DNA from: Sanguibacter keddieii DSM 10542
GTDB lineage: Bacteria; Actinomycetota; Actinomycetes; Actinomycetales; Cellulomonadaceae
Reading direction: 5' to 3'
Length of the DNA stretch: 64,000 nt
Assembly (NCBI RefSeq): GCF_000024925.1
Contig: NC_013521.1
Location: 2,604,001 to 2,668,000, forward strand
This document shows, one piece after another, positions 1 through 9,493 of this stretch; within the stretch, counting starts at the first letter, position 1, and the number at the start of each line of letters is the position of its first letter. The notes under the pieces are model-generated. The model was not told the origin of the DNA and searched no databases. It was given only the letters and a program-made list of their open reading frames with translations. A program made the translations under genes and the position numbers.

Positions 1-375
1 GACGGTCACGACAACCTGGACCTCGTTGCGCAGGCCCTTGACGAAGGTCGGGCGGAGCGGGCGGTCGATGAGGCGGCACGTGAGGATGGCCTCCGTGCTG
101 GGGCGACCCTCGCGGCGGAAGAACGAGCCGGGGATGCGTCCCGCGGCGTACATGCGCTCTTCGACGTCGACCGTCAGCGGGAAGAAGTCGAACTGGTCCT
201 TGGGGTGCTTGCCGACCGTGGTGGCCGACAGCAGCATCGTCTCGCCGTCGAGGTACGCGGCGGCCGAGCCGGCTGCCTGGCGGGCCAGGCGGCCCGTCTC
301 GAAACGGACGGTGCGGGTGCCGAAGCGCCCGTTGTCGATGACTGCTTCTTCGAACTCGATCTCGGGACCCTCCAC
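1..375 (-). CDS. pnp: Polyribonucleotide nucleotidyltransferase, N-terminal part (cut by window edge)
   Basis: PNPase degrades RNA 3' to 5' by phosphorolysis in the cytoplasm. Only the first 125 codons are present, because the gene runs off the left edge. The visible part is the first RNase PH domain, with the family block [17 protein letters not shown] followed by RLIDRPLRP. The start is GTG at 375, preceded by AGGAGGG at a good distance. It lies downstream of rpsO with a hairpin between them, which is the usual rpsO-pnp order. Confidence 0.95.
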   Translation of the reverse strand, partial: MEGPEIEFEEAVIDNGRFGTRTVRFETGRLARQAAGSAAAYLDGETMLLSATTVGKHPKDQFDFFPLTVDVEERMYAAGRIPGSFFRREGRPSTEAILTCRLIDRPLRPTFVKGLRNEVQVVVTV

Positions 376-553
376 GGGTGCCCTCCTGTTCTGCGAGTGT
401 CCGCGGCGCACACCGCGCGGCGGTCTTCGATCGAGGTCCACGGACGTTCCTCGCGCGCGTGCGCGGGTCCGTGAGCCACTACCGAGGACCGGACGACGCG
501 GTCGGAAGCGGACGGTGGGTGATGAGTGTGCAGCGATTCCTCAGTGATACCGA

Positions 554-588
554 ACTAGCCCGGCCCCAGAAGATGGGACCGGGCTAGT
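554..588 (-). terminator. Hairpin downstream of rpsO, before pnp
   Basis: The 34-base segment forms a stem with arms ACTAGCCCGG and CCGGGCTAGT. It begins just past the rpsO stop codon. There is no long T run. In this position it could be a partial terminator or an RNA processing site between rpsO and pnp. The remaining bases 376-553 hold only the pnp ribosome binding site and nothing else I recognise. Confidence 0.6.
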
Positions 589-598
589 GATCAGGCTA

Positions 599-868
599 TC
601 AGCGACGCAGGCCGAGACGGCCGATCAGCGTACGGTAGCGCTCGATGTCGACCTTCTGGAGGTATCCGAGGAGGCGACGACGCTTTCCGACGAGGAGGAG
701 CAGACCACGACGGGAGTGGTGGTCGTGCTTGTGCTCCTTGAGGTGCTCGGTGAGGTCGAGGATGCGCTGCGTGAGCATCGCGACCTGGACCTCGGGCGAA
801 CCGGTGTCACCCTCGGTCGTGGCGAACTCGGTCATGATGCGCTGCTTCGTGGCAGTGTCGAGGGGCAC
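599..868 (-). CDS. rpsO: 30S ribosomal protein S15
   Basis: S15 is a primary 16S rRNA-binding protein of the small subunit. The product is 89 residues, the usual length, with the family blocks [11 protein letters not shown] and [22 protein letters not shown] chose the GTG at 868 because AAGGAGA sits just upstream. An in-frame extension of 16 codons is possible but unlike the family. The gene stands between the ABC exporter-like pair and pnp. Confidence 0.97.
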   Translation of the reverse strand: MPLDTATKQRIMTEFATTEGDTGSPEVQVAMLTQRILDLTEHLKEHKHDHHSRRGLLLLVGKRRRLLGYLQKVDIERYRTLIGRLGLRR

Positions 869-956
869 GGCTCTCCTTGTGTGTTCTCGTTGCGCGGTGC
901 TCCGGGGCATGTCCACCCGAGCTCTCTGGTTCCGCGGCCGATCTAACGGCTGTGCA

Positions 957-962
957 AGTCTA
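957..962 (-). promoter_or_regulatory. Candidate -10 element for rpsO
   Basis: Read on the minus strand this is TAGACT, a common actinobacterial -10 hexamer. It lies about 90 bases upstream of the rpsO start. No good TTGNNN hexamer is seen at the right spacing, so the assignment rests on the -10 alone. Confidence 0.35.
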
Positions 963-1036
963 GCAGGGCTGCGGTGCCAGCAGGACAGCGCTCAGGAGCA
1001 GCGGCGCAGGGCCCGGGACACGCTCTCCTCCGGACG

Positions 1037-2638
1037 CTACCGCTGGTCCGTCGCCGGCACGGACGACGCCACGAGCACCGCGACGACGGCCACGAGCGTC
1101 TGCGCGACCAGCAGCACCGGTGTGACGGTCCCCGCGACGAGCGCGACACCGACCGGGACCACCACGAGGAGCGCGAGGTCCGGGCCGCGCGCGGCCGAGA
1201 CGACCGCCCCTGTGGGGAGCGCGCCCGCCGGGGTCGCCAGCAGGGGCGCCGACCAGTCCGGCGGCTTCCGGTAGGCGCCGCGCACCGCGGCGGCCCCGAA
1301 CCCTGCCCCTGCGAGGGCGAGCAGCAGGACCCAGGACCAGAGCGCGCCGTCGAGCCCGCGCACCGCAGCGGCCAGCGAGGTGACCACGACGACCGCCGAG
1401 GTCAGGGCGGGCACGACGGTCCGCACCAGCCGGGTGCTGCGCGACCCGAGCGGCAGCATCGCGTCGAGGGCCGGGACGACGTCGGCCTCGGCCGCCCCGC
1501 GCGCGCCGGCCTGCGCGGCGCGCAGGCCCACGACGGCCGCCACCACCACGAGGCCACCTCCGGAACCGAGCGCCGGGACCTGCTGCGCCACCACGGCGGC
1601 GCCGGCGAGCGCGGCGGTCCCGAGCAGCACCCCCGGAGCCCGGACGAGCGCGAGCACCTCGGAGTGCAGCAGCGCTGACGCCGGTCCGCGCGCGAGCCGC
1701 AGCCGACGGGACGCACGTCGAGGCCGGCCGGGACGACCGCGACCGAGCGCCCGGGCGAGCTCGCGCGTGTCGAGCGACAGCGCCGACGCCCCCACGTGCT
1801 GCGCGGTGCCGGCGCGCTCCGCCAGCACAGAGGCCTCGACGCGGCCGAGCGTGCGCCGCCAGACCACCGCCGCCACGAGAGCCGACGCAGCGACCAGGAG
1901 GGTCACGACGAGGGCGACGGGTGGGCTCAGCGCGTCGAGACCTGCCGCTCCCCCGGCCCGGTCGGCAGCAGCCGGCACGTCCAGGTCCGGGCGGACGCCA
2001 CCCACCACCACGGCGACCGCCCCGAGCAGCGGCACGAGCGCGACCAGCCCGTCGGCGACGCGCTGCGCAGGGCGCCCACGACCACCGGCCTGGAGCAGGC
2101 CGACCGACGCGACCACCAGCGCCCCTGTCGCCGCGCCGAGCAGCGAGACTGCCCCGAGCGTCCCCAGGGTCGGCGGCATCCCGGTGACCACCGCCACCAG
2201 GGTCGCGGCGACAGAGGTACCGACGGCCCAGGCCCCGAGCGCAGCCCACCAGCTCCCGACGAGCAGCCCCGACCGGTCCACCGCGGTGGGGACCCACCAG
2301 CGCAGCCCGGCGTCCGAGACCCCGACCGGACCGAGGCGTGCGGCGAGGCTCCCCGCCAGCGCGGCGACCGCGGCCCAGAGCAGGAGACGCACGACGCCGA
2401 GGGACAGGACAGGTGCCGCTGCGTCCCCTGCTCCGGGGAGCGTCAGGACGCCGCGGACCGCGTCGGCGGCCCCCACGACCAGCCCGACCACGACCGCCGT
2501 GCACACGACCGCGGAGGCGACGGTGCTGAGGACCTCAGCCGCGCCCGAGCCGGAGCGCGCCGCGGCGGCCCGCGCCGTGAGGCGGCGGAGCTCACGCCCG
2601 GAGAGCTGCTCCGACGGGTCGGTGACCAGCGGGTGCAC
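1037..2638 (-). CDS. DUF6297-like multispanning membrane protein (ABC exporter permease candidate)
   Basis: This 533-residue protein has a basic N-terminus followed by many Ala/Val/Leu-rich hydrophobic stretches, about ten to twelve membrane segments by eye. It carries no motif I can tie to a substrate. It starts three bases after the stop of an ABC ATPase gene, so it is probably the membrane partner of that ATPase. The general look and context match the actinobacterial DUF6297 family, which I name from memory. Function is unknown; export or stress efflux are guesses. Confidence 0.7.
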   Translation of the reverse strand: MHPLVTDPSEQLSGRELRRLTARAAAARSGSGAAEVLSTVASAVVCTAVVVGLVVGAADAVRGVLTLPGAGDAAAPVLSLGVVRLLLWAAVAALAGSLAARLGPVGVSDAGLRWWVPTAVDRSGLLVGSWWAALGAWAVGTSVAATLVAVVTGMPPTLGTLGAVSLLGAATGALVVASVGLLQAGGRGRPAQRVADGLVALVPLLGAVAVVVGGVRPDLDVPAAADRAGGAAGLDALSPPVALVVTLLVAASALVAAVVWRRTLGRVEASVLAERAGTAQHVGASALSLDTRELARALGRGRPGRPRRASRRLRLARGPASALLHSEVLALVRAPGVLLGTAALAGAAVVAQQVPALGSGGGLVVVAAVVGLRAAQAGARGAAEADVVPALDAMLPLGSRSTRLVRTVVPALTSAVVVVTSLAAAVRGLDGALWSWVLLLALAGAGFGAAAVRGAYRKPPDWSAPLLATPAGALPTGAVVSAARGPDLALLVVVPVGVALVAGTVTPVLLVAQTLVAVVAVLVASSVPATDQR

Positions 2639-2641
2639 GTC

Positions 2642-3343
2642 TCAGAGCCCGGCTGCGAGGAGCTCGCAGGCCTCTGCCGAGGACAGCACCCGCGACTCCT
2701 CCTCGGCGACGAGCAGGGCGGGGCTCCCGGTCTCGCGCAGCAGCGTCTCGTCGTGCGTGGCGTAGAGGACGGCGCCCCCGCGAGCGGTCTCGTCCCGGAG
2801 CAGCCGGGCGAGGGTCCGGCGCATCCGCACGTCCAGCCGCTGCTCGGGCTCGTCGAGGACGAGGAGCTCACGGGGGCGGACGAACCCTGACGCGAGGAGC
2901 AGGCGACGTCGCTGCCCCGAGGACAGCGCGTCGGGGAGCGTGTCGCCCTGGTGGGCGATGCCGACGACCTCGAGGACCTCGTCCACGACACGGCCCGCCT
3001 CGGCGACGCCGAAGCCGCGGGCGGTGAGGACGAGGTGCTCGCGCGTGGTGAGCCCGGGGAAGTACGCGTCGGCGTCGAGCACCCCCGCGACCGCAGCACG
3101 GAACCGCCGGTCGCGCTCGTCGACCTCCCGGCCGAGGACCTCGACCTGTCCTCCGAGCGGGGGCAGCAGGCCGAGGACGGTGCGCAGCACGGTGGACTTC
3201 CCGCTGCCGTTGGCCCCGATCACCGCGAGGCTCTCCCCGCGGCGCAGGACGAGGTCGACAGGTGCGCACACCCGGACGTCGCCGTATCCCACCTCGAGGC
3301 CGCTCGTCTCGACGACGACATCGCCCACGCCCCCGCCGTGCAC
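2642..3343 (-). CDS. ABC transporter ATP-binding protein
   Basis: This 233-residue nucleotide-binding domain has Walker A GANGSGKST near residue 43, a signature LSSGQRRRL (a variant of LSGGQ), Walker B LLVLDEP and a switch histidine in ATHDE. The D-loop region reads EQRLD rather than the common SALD. The start is GTG at 3343, three bases after ribF, with GGAGG in the ribF tail as ribosome binding site. The membrane protein next to it is the likely partner. Co-transcription with ribF is likely, but the substrate cannot be read from sequence. Confidence 0.85.
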   Translation of the reverse strand: MHGGGVGDVVVETSGLEVGYGDVRVCAPVDLVLRRGESLAVIGANGSGKSTVLRTVLGLLPPLGGQVEVLGREVDERDRRFRAAVAGVLDADAYFPGLTTREHLVLTARGFGVAEAGRVVDEVLEVVGIAHQGDTLPDALSSGQRRRLLLASGFVRPRELLVLDEPEQRLDVRMRRTLARLLRDETARGGAVLYATHDETLLRETGSPALLVAEEESRVLSSAEACELLAAGL

Positions 3344-3346
3344 GGG

Positions 3347-4336
3347 CTAGCCCTCCGTGGTGCCTGTGCCGGAACCGTCGGTCGCAGGCGCGACAGGGAG
3401 CAGGATGTCCCGTGCCTGGACCACGTCGGCCGTCATCTGCTCGACGAGCGCGTCCAGCCCGTCGAACCTCAGGGTCGGCCGCAGCCGCTCGACGAGCTCG
3501 ACGAGGATCTCCTCGCCGTACAGGTCGAGGTCGGTGCGGTCGAGCACGTAGGCCTCGACGCGGCGCTGGAGGCCGTCGAAGGTCGGGTTGGTCCCGATCG
3601 AGATCGCCGCAGGGAGCGGGGTCGGGTCTGCAGACGTGGGACGACGCACCCAGCCTGCGTAGACGCCGTCCGCCGGCACGATGCCCTGCGCGTCCTGGCT
3701 GAGGTTCGCCGTGGGGAACCCGAGGTCGCGGCCCCGGGCGTCGCCGTGCACGACCTCGCCGCGCAGGCGGTGCGGGCGGCCGAGGATCTGCGCGGCACCG
3801 GCGACGTCACCGGCCAGCAGCAGCTCACGGACCGCGCTCGACGACCAGCGCGGGGCCGGTCCGTCTCCGACGTCCTGGATGACGTCGACCACGAAGCCGT
3901 AGCGCTCCCCCAGCGAGACCATGGTCTCGAGCGACCCTGAGTTGCCGAGCCCGAAGCGGACGTCGCGGCCGACGGCGACGCACACGGCACCGAGCGCGTC
4001 GACGATGTACCGCGAGACGAACTCCTCGGGCGTCAGGCCGGCGAGGGCCAGCGAGTACGGCAGCACGAGGACCGCGTCGATGCCGGTCTCCTCGAGGAGC
4101 AGCAGGCGGTCCTGGAGCCCGGTGATGAGCGGTGGGGCCTCGTCGGGGCGATGCACCTGGGCCGGGTGCGGGTCGAAGGTGATGGCCACGGAGACCGCCT
4201 CGAGCTCGGCGGCGCGCTGGACGAGGCGACCCAGGACCTCGACGTGACCCGCGTGGACGCCGTCGAAGTTGCCGATCGTCACGACGGACGGTCCGACCCC
4301 CGCGGGGATCTGGTCCAGGTCGGTCCACAGCTGCAC
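3347..4336 (-). CDS. ribF: Bifunctional riboflavin kinase / FAD synthetase
   Basis: The 329-residue enzyme phosphorylates riboflavin to FMN and adenylates FMN to FAD. The N-terminal FAD synthetase domain shows VVTIGNFDGVHAGH at residues 18-31. The C-terminal flavokinase domain begins near GRPHRLRGEVVHGDARGRDLGFPTANL (shown in part: key residues GFPTANL) and ends with YGEEILVELVERLRP. I chose GTG at 4336 because GAGGAG lies six bases upstream; a longer in-frame extension reads as non-coding. It follows truB, the usual neighbour. Confidence 0.95.
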   Translation of the reverse strand: MQLWTDLDQIPAGVGPSVVTIGNFDGVHAGHVEVLGRLVQRAAELEAVSVAITFDPHPAQVHRPDEAPPLITGLQDRLLLLEETGIDAVLVLPYSLALAGLTPEEFVSRYIVDALGAVCVAVGRDVRFGLGNSGSLETMVSLGERYGFVVDVIQDVGDGPAPRWSSSAVRELLLAGDVAGAAQILGRPHRLRGEVVHGDARGRDLGFPTANLSQDAQGIVPADGVYAGWVRRPTSADPTPLPAAISIGTNPTFDGLQRRVEAYVLDRTDLDLYGEEILVELVERLRPTLRFDGLDALVEQMTADVVQARDILLPVAPATDGSGTGTTEG

Positions 4337-4476
4337 TGAAGGCTCCTCGAGCGATGTCCGGATCAGTGTCCCTGACCGGTGACGGGCTGGTCGGCGTGCG
4401 AGGCACGCCTGGACTAGGGTGCCACGCCGGGCTCGACGGGGCGCAATCCGCCCGTGCCGGGGCGGCGGGCGTCGAC

Positions 4477-5508
4477 CTAGGTGGACGCCTGGGACGGCGC
4501 GAAGACGATGACCGGCTTCGCCTTGACGTGGCCGCTGCGCGTGACGTCCTCGACGAGGGCGACGAGCTCGTCCTCGGGCGAGAGCGCCGCGGTCGTCCCG
4601 GAGGCGCCGGTCGGCTCGAGCCACTGCCCGTACGAGAGCGCGACGACCTCCTCGGCCGTGAGCACCCGCACCGGGAAGGTCCCCCGGGCCGCGTCGGCCA
4701 GCGGGAGGGTCGCCAGCGTGCCGTCGGCGTCGGCCTGGGACTCCAGCTCCTCGAACGACCTGGCCGCGTCGAGCGTGTACCCGCCGACGCGCGTCCGGCG
4801 CAGCGCGGTGAGGTGGCCCCCGACGCCCAGGTCTGCCCCGAGGTCACGCGCCAGGGCACGGATGTAGGTGCCCGACGAGCAGACCACGGTCACGTCGACG
4901 TCGAGCACGGTGGTCGTGGTGGTGGCCGTCCCGGCCTCGCTGTCGCCCTCGACCGTCACCTCGACCTCACGCACCGCGTGCACGTCGAAGCGGCTGATCG
5001 TCACCGTGCGGGCGTCGAGGGCCACGTCGGCGCCCGACCGGACGAGCGCGTAGGCGCGCTTGCCGTCCACCTTGATGGCGCTCACCGAGCTCGGGACCTG
5101 CTGGATCTCACCGGTGAGGCGGGCGATCCCTGCGGCGACGGCGTCGGCAGCGACTCCCGCGGCACCGGGGGTGGTCAGCATCTCGCCCTCGGCGTCGTCC
5201 GTGGTGGTCGCCTGCCCGAGGCGGATCGTCGCGGTGTACTCCTTGTCGGTGCCGACCACGTACGTCAGCAGCCGCGTCGCGCGCCCGACACCGAGGACCA
5301 GCACCCCGGTCGCCATCGGGTCGAGGGTCCCGGCGTGGCCGACCTTGCGGGTCCCGGCCAGTCCGCGGGTCCGCGCGACGACGTCGTGGCTCGTCCAGCC
5401 CGCCGGCTTGTCGACGAGCACGAGCCCGTCAGGCGCGGTGGGCCTGCGCGGGCGGACCGGACGGTCTGCCCGCGCACGGGGGCCGGTGGTCGGTGTCTCG
5501 TGCGTCAT
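4477..5508 (-). CDS. truB: tRNA pseudouridine(55) synthase TruB
   Basis: TruB makes pseudouridine 55 in the T-arm of tRNAs. The 343-residue protein has the family segment GLVLVDKPAGWTSHDVV and the catalytic aspartate in GHAGTLDPMATG, Asp63 by my count. A basic, proline-rich N-terminal stretch of about 25 residues precedes the catalytic domain. The gene lies 22 bases after rbfA and 140 bases before ribF. A small imperfect palindrome overlaps its stop codon (about 4469-4490). Confidence 0.96.
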   Translation of the reverse strand: MTHETPTTGPRARADRPVRPRRPTAPDGLVLVDKPAGWTSHDVVARTRGLAGTRKVGHAGTLDPMATGVLVLGVGRATRLLTYVVGTDKEYTATIRLGQATTTDDAEGEMLTTPGAAGVAADAVAAGIARLTGEIQQVPSSVSAIKVDGKRAYALVRSGADVALDARTVTISRFDVHAVREVEVTVEGDSEAGTATTTTTVLDVDVTVVCSSGTYIRALARDLGADLGVGGHLTALRRTRVGGYTLDAARSFEELESQADADGTLATLPLADAARGTFPVRVLTAEEVVALSYGQWLEPTGASGTTAALSPEDELVALVEDVTRSGHVKAKPVIVFAPSQAST

Positions 5509-5530
5509 GAGATCTCCGTACCTGCGTGGT

Positions 5531-5995
5531 TCAGGCGGTGGGAGCGGGGGCGGGCACGTCGCCCTCGCCGTCCTCGTCCTCGCCGTGCTTGTACGGGTCC
5601 TCGTCGCCGGCGTAGGTCGCGTTCTCGCGCAGGGCGACGAGCTCGGCGTCGCGGCGTCGTGCCTCGAGCAGCGCCTCGCCGAACTTCTCGGCGATCTCGG
5701 GGACCGAGTCGAGGTGGAACTCGAGGGTCGGCGTGAGGCGGATCCCGGTCTGCTTGCCGACCTCGGAGCGGATCATGCCCTTGGCGCTCTCGAGGGCGGC
5801 GGCCGTCCCGGCCCGCGACTCCTCGTCACCCATGACGGTGTAGAAGACCGAGGCGTTCTGCAGGTCGCCCGTCACGCGGACGTCCGTCACCGTCACGAAG
5901 CCCAGGCGCGGGTCCTTGATCCGGGTGTCGAGCATCTGGGCGACGATGACCTGGATGCGGTCGGCGAGCTTGCGTGCCCTGGGGTGGTCGACCAT
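5531..5995 (-). CDS. rbfA: 30S ribosome-binding factor RbfA
   Basis: RbfA helps 16S rRNA 5'-end maturation and cold adaptation of the small subunit. The 154-residue product starts [15 protein letters not shown] and contains the KH-type fold region [23 protein letters not shown] (key residues [10 protein letters not shown]). The ATG at 5995 has AAAGGAA upstream. The C-terminal 30 residues are acidic and disordered-looking, as in other actinobacteria. It sits between infB and truB. Confidence 0.95.
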   Translation of the reverse strand: MVDHPRARKLADRIQVIVAQMLDTRIKDPRLGFVTVTDVRVTGDLQNASVFYTVMGDEESRAGTAAALESAKGMIRSEVGKQTGIRLTPTLEFHLDSVPEIAEKFGEALLEARRRDAELVALRENATYAGDEDPYKHGEDEDGEGDVPAPAPTA

Positions 5996-6062
5996 GACGG
6001 TTCCTTTCGTCCTGCAGCCGGTCCTGCGCTGCACGTGCACTTCTGGCAGATGAGATGAAGAC

Positions 6063-6111
6063 GCCGGCCTGCGTCGGGCGCACCTCGAGGGTGCGCCCGA
6101 CGCAGGCCGGC
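6063..6111 (-). terminator. Perfect 22-bp stem hairpin between infB and rbfA
   Basis: Two 22-base arms pair perfectly around a five-base loop (6085-6089). The structure begins about 12 bases after the infB stop codon. It lacks a T run, as is usual for actinobacterial hairpin terminators. Because rbfA follows at once, it may act as an attenuator or mRNA end rather than a full stop. Confidence 0.8.
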
Positions 6112-6122
6112 TGGGTGAGGCC

Positions 6123-8984
6123 TTACGAGCGCGGCTTCTCGCGCATCTCGAAGGTCTCGATGACGTCGTCGACACGCAGGTCGTTGTAGGACCCGAGGCC
6201 GATACCGCACTCGTAGCCCTCGCGGACCTCGGTGGCGTCGTCCTTGAAGCGCTTGAGCGACTCGACCGAGAGGTTGTCCTCGACGACCGTCCCACCACGG
6301 AGCACGCGCGCCTTGGTGTTGCGACGGATCGTGCCGGACCGGACGAGGCAACCCGCGATGTTCCCGAACTTCGAGGAACGGAAGATCTCGCGGACCTCGG
6401 CGGTGCCGAGCTGAGCCTCTTCGTACTCCGGCTTGAGCATGCCCTTGAGAGCAGCCTCGACGTCGTCGATCGCCTGGTAGATGACGGAGTAGAACTTGAT
6501 GTCCACTCCCTCACGGTCGGCGAGCTCGGCCACGCGCTCGCCGGTCTTCACGTTGAAGCCGATGATGATCGCGTTGTCGACCGTCGCGAGGTTGACGTCG
6601 TTCTGCGTGATCGCACCGACGCCGCGGTGGATGACACGCAGGTCGACCTCGTCGCCCACGTCGATCTTGAGCAGCGCGTCCTCGAGCGCCTCGACGGCAC
6701 CGGAGACGTCGCCCTTGAGGACGAGGTTGAGGGTCTCGACCTTGCCCTGCTGGAGCGCCTGGGTGAAGTCCTCGAGGCTGATGCGCTTGCGACGCTTGGC
6801 CAGGAGGGCTGCACGCTCGGCCGCCTCACGCTTCTCGGCGATCTGACGGGCCGTGCGGTCGTCCGGAGCCACGAGGAACGTGTCACCGGCGCGCGGCACC
6901 GACGTGAGGCCGAGGACCATGACCGGGCGGGCCGGGGTGGCTTCCTCGACGGGCTCGCCGTGCTCGTCGAACATCGCACGGACACGGCCGTAGGCCGTCC
7001 CGGCGACGATCGAGTCGCCGACGCGCAGCGTGCCCGACTGGACGAGCACCGTCGCGACGGCACCGCGTCCCTTGTCGAGGTTCGCCTCGATGGCGACACC
7101 GCGAGCGTCCTTGTCCGGGTTGGCCCGCAGGTCGAGGGCCGCGTCGGCGGTGAGCAGCACGGCGTCGAGGAGGTCCTCGATGTGCAGCCCCTGGCGTGCG
7201 GAGACGTTGACGAACATGGTGTCGCCGCCGTACTCCTCGGCCACGAGGTTGTACTCCGTGAGCTGCTGGCGGATCTTGTCGGGGTTGGCCGACTCCTTGT
7301 CGATCTTGTTCACCGCGACCACGATCGGCACGCCGGCGGCCTGGGCGTGGTTGAGCGCCTCGATCGTCTGCGGCATCACGCCGTCGTCGGCCGCGACCAC
7401 GAGGATCGCGATGTCGGTGACCTGCGCACCACGTGCACGCATGGCGGTGAACGCCTCGTGACCCGGGGTGTCGATGAAGGTCAGCGCGCGGTCGACGCCC
7501 TCGTGCTCGTGGTGCACCTGGTAGGCACCGATGTGCTGGGTGATGCCACCGGCCTCGCCCGAGACGACGTCCGTCTTGCGGATGGCGTCGAGGAGGCGCG
7601 TCTTACCGTGGTCGACGTGACCCATGACGGTCACGACGGGCGGACGGGCCTCGAGCTCGTCGTCGCCCTCGGCGTCCAGCTCGGCGTCGAGGTCGATGTC
7701 GAAGCCGCCGAGCAGCTCGCGGTCCTCTTCCTCGGCCGAGACCATCTCGATGACGTAGCCGAGCTCTGCGGCGAGCGACCCGAAGGTGTCCTCGTCGAGG
7801 GACTGCGTCGCCGTGGCCATCTCACCGAGGTGGAACAGCACGGTGACGAGGCTCGCGGGGTTCGCGTCGATCTTGTCGGCGAAGTCGTTGAGGGACGAGC
7901 CGTGACGCAGACGGACGACGGTGCTGCCGTTCCCGCGAGGGACCTGCACACCACCGAGCGACGGTGCCTGCATCTGCTCGAACTCTTGACGCTTCGCGCG
8001 CTTCGACTTCCGTCCTCGGACGGGACGCCCACCGGCACGGCCGAAGGCACCCTGGGTGCTGCCACGACCGGCACCACCGGGACGACCGCCGCCACCAGGA
8101 CGACCTGCGAAGCCGCCGGGTGCTCCACCCGGAGCGCCGCCGGGACCACCCGAGCCGCCGCCGGGGCGACCCTGGTACCCACCGCGTGCGCCGCCCGGTG
8201 CTCCACCGGGACGGCCACCGCCGCCGCCGGCACGCTCGCCGGGACGACCCACGGCCGCGCTGCGGCCGGGCATCATGCCCGGGTTGGGGCGTGCCCCACC
8301 CGGACGCGGTGCGCCGGGACGAGGACCGCCGGTGCGCTCGCCGGTGTTGGCGGCCGGGGCCGCCGGGTTGACGTTCTCCGTGCGCTCGGTGCGCTCGGGA
8401 CGCTGTCCGGGCCGGGGCATGCCCTGGCTCGTCGCGAAGGGGTTGTTCCCCGGGCGGGGCGTGCCGGAGCGCGGCTTGTCAGAACGCGGCATCCCCTGGC
8501 TCGTCGCGAAGGGGTTGTTGCCGGGACGAGGCGTGCCGGGGCGCGGGGCGGGCGTGCCACCCTGTGCGGCCGGACGCGGGGTCTCGGTCGGTGCCGGGGC
8601 AGCAGGCTTCTCGGCCGCTGCCTCGGGAGCAGGGGTGCTCTCGGCCGCAGGAGCGGCCGGTGCGGGTGCCGGGGCCGCCGGGGCGGGCGCCGACGGTGCT
8701 GCGGGCGCAGCAGCCGGGGCTGCCTGCTCGACCGGCGCGCTCGGGGCGGGCGCGGCCGGGGCCGGCTTCCCGGGACGAGGGCCGGACGGCTTGCTCGCCG
8801 CGGGCTTGGCTGCACCGTCCTGCTGCGCCGCCGGGAAGGCGTCGCGCAGCTTGCGAACCACGGGGGGCTCGATGGTCGATGACGCTGAACGGACGAACTC
8901 ACCGAGCTCGGTGAGCTTCGTCATGATGGTCTTGCTCTCCACCCCGAGCTCTTTTGCGAGCTCGTAGACGCGGACCTTTGCCAC
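6123..8984 (-). CDS. infB: Translation initiation factor IF-2
   Basis: IF-2 is the GTPase that brings initiator tRNA to the ribosome. The 953-residue protein opens with the IF2-N module [18 protein letters not shown]. About 330 disordered residues rich in Pro, Ala, Gly and Arg follow. The GTPase then has G1 [10 protein letters not shown]3 DTPGHEAF and G4 NKID, and the C-terminal domains follow. I chose GTG at 8984 with AGGAGA just upstream, rather than the GTG at 9005, which would place the ribosome binding site inside the gene. A 24-residue tandem duplication lies in the linker. Confidence 0.96.
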   Translation of the reverse strand: MAKVRVYELAKELGVESKTIMTKLTELGEFVRSASSTIEPPVVRKLRDAFPAAQQDGAAKPAASKPSGPRPGKPAPAAPAPSAPVEQAAPAAAPAAPSAPAPAAPAPAPAAPAAESTPAPEAAAEKPAAPAPTETPRPAAQGGTPAPRPGTPRPGNNPFATSQGMPRSDKPRSGTPRPGNNPFATSQGMPRPGQRPERTERTENVNPAAPAANTGERTGGPRPGAPRPGGARPNPGMMPGRSAAVGRPGERAGGGGGRPGGAPGGARGGYQGRPGGGSGGPGGAPGGAPGGFAGRPGGGGRPGGAGRGSTQGAFGRAGGRPVRGRKSKRAKRQEFEQMQAPSLGGVQVPRGNGSTVVRLRHGSSLNDFADKIDANPASLVTVLFHLGEMATATQSLDEDTFGSLAAELGYVIEMVSAEEEDRELLGGFDIDLDAELDAEGDDELEARPPVVTVMGHVDHGKTRLLDAIRKTDVVSGEAGGITQHIGAYQVHHEHEGVDRALTFIDTPGHEAFTAMRARGAQVTDIAILVVAADDGVMPQTIEALNHAQAAGVPIVVAVNKIDKESANPDKIRQQLTEYNLVAEEYGGDTMFVNVSARQGLHIEDLLDAVLLTADAALDLRANPDKDARGVAIEANLDKGRGAVATVLVQSGTLRVGDSIVAGTAYGRVRAMFDEHGEPVEEATPARPVMVLGLTSVPRAGDTFLVAPDDRTARQIAEKREAAERAALLAKRRKRISLEDFTQALQQGKVETLNLVLKGDVSGAVEALEDALLKIDVGDEVDLRVIHRGVGAITQNDVNLATVDNAIIIGFNVKTGERVAELADREGVDIKFYSVIYQAIDDVEAALKGMLKPEYEEAQLGTAEVREIFRSSKFGNIAGCLVRSGTIRRNTKARVLRGGTVVEDNLSVESLKRFKDDATEVREGYECGIGLGSYNDLRVDDVIETFEMREKPRS
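8413..8541 (-). repeat. Tandem duplication of a 72-bp unit inside infB
   Basis: The segment around 8422 and the segment around 8494 are near-identical with a 72-base offset. They encode a 24-residue unit twice, with the core [12 protein letters not shown] in each copy. The unit lies in the disordered linker of IF-2. Confidence 0.85.
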
Positions 8985-9075
8985 AACTCTCCTGTCTTGG
9001 TCCACCCAAGGCAGGGAGGACCGTCGTTAGTGCTGGGAACTCATCGCTGAGTACTCATCGGGTGCCCATCGGCTT

Positions 9076-9483
9076 CTAACCCGCTTCCTTGTCGACGTGT
9101 CGTGCTCCCGGAGGACATGGGTCCACCGGGATGGTCAAGCCGTTGATGGCGATGTCGTGCGGGACGCGAAGTGCACGCTGGAACGCCTTCCGGGCGATCG
9201 CTCGCTCGGCGCACCCGGCGTCGTCGTGCAGCCAGGCACCGCGTCCCGACCGTACGCGCCGGGGGTCTGCGACCACGCCAGGGCTGGCGCCGTCCTCGTC
9301 TCCCCGGCTCATCACGAACCGGATCATCTGCGACTGGGCATCTCGCTGCCGGCAACCGACGCACGTCCGCACCGGGCCGACCGGCTCAGAACCGGGGTTC
9401 TGGGGCTCAGCGGACCGTACGGGGACACGTGAGGAGGCCGGGCGTGGTGACCCAGACCTGTCCAGTCTAGCGTGCCGACCCAC
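9076..9483 (-). CDS. ylxR: YlxR-family RNA-binding protein (DUF448)
   Basis: YlxR proteins are small RNA-binding proteins in the nusA-infB operon. The core shows [20 protein letters not shown] and [12 protein letters not shown], the two signature blocks. As listed the protein has 135 residues. The first 36 are not conserved in type, and the GTG at 9483 has no clear ribosome binding site. A GTG at the start of VRTCVGC is an alternative. It lies 10 bases after nusA and 91 before infB. A TAGACT hexamer near the 5' end (9464-9469) could be an internal promoter. Confidence 0.85.
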   Translation of the reverse strand: MGRHARLDRSGSPRPASSRVPVRSAEPQNPGSEPVGPVRTCVGCRQRDAQSQMIRFVMSRGDEDGASPGVVADPRRVRSGRGAWLHDDAGCAERAIARKAFQRALRVPHDIAINGLTIPVDPCPPGARHVDKEAG

Positions 9484-9493
9484 GTGTGCCGAC

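Noticed and set aside
6627-8882. Plus-strand open frame of 751 codons opposite infB
   Set aside because: Composition follows from the infB codons in reverse; no ribosome binding site or domain.
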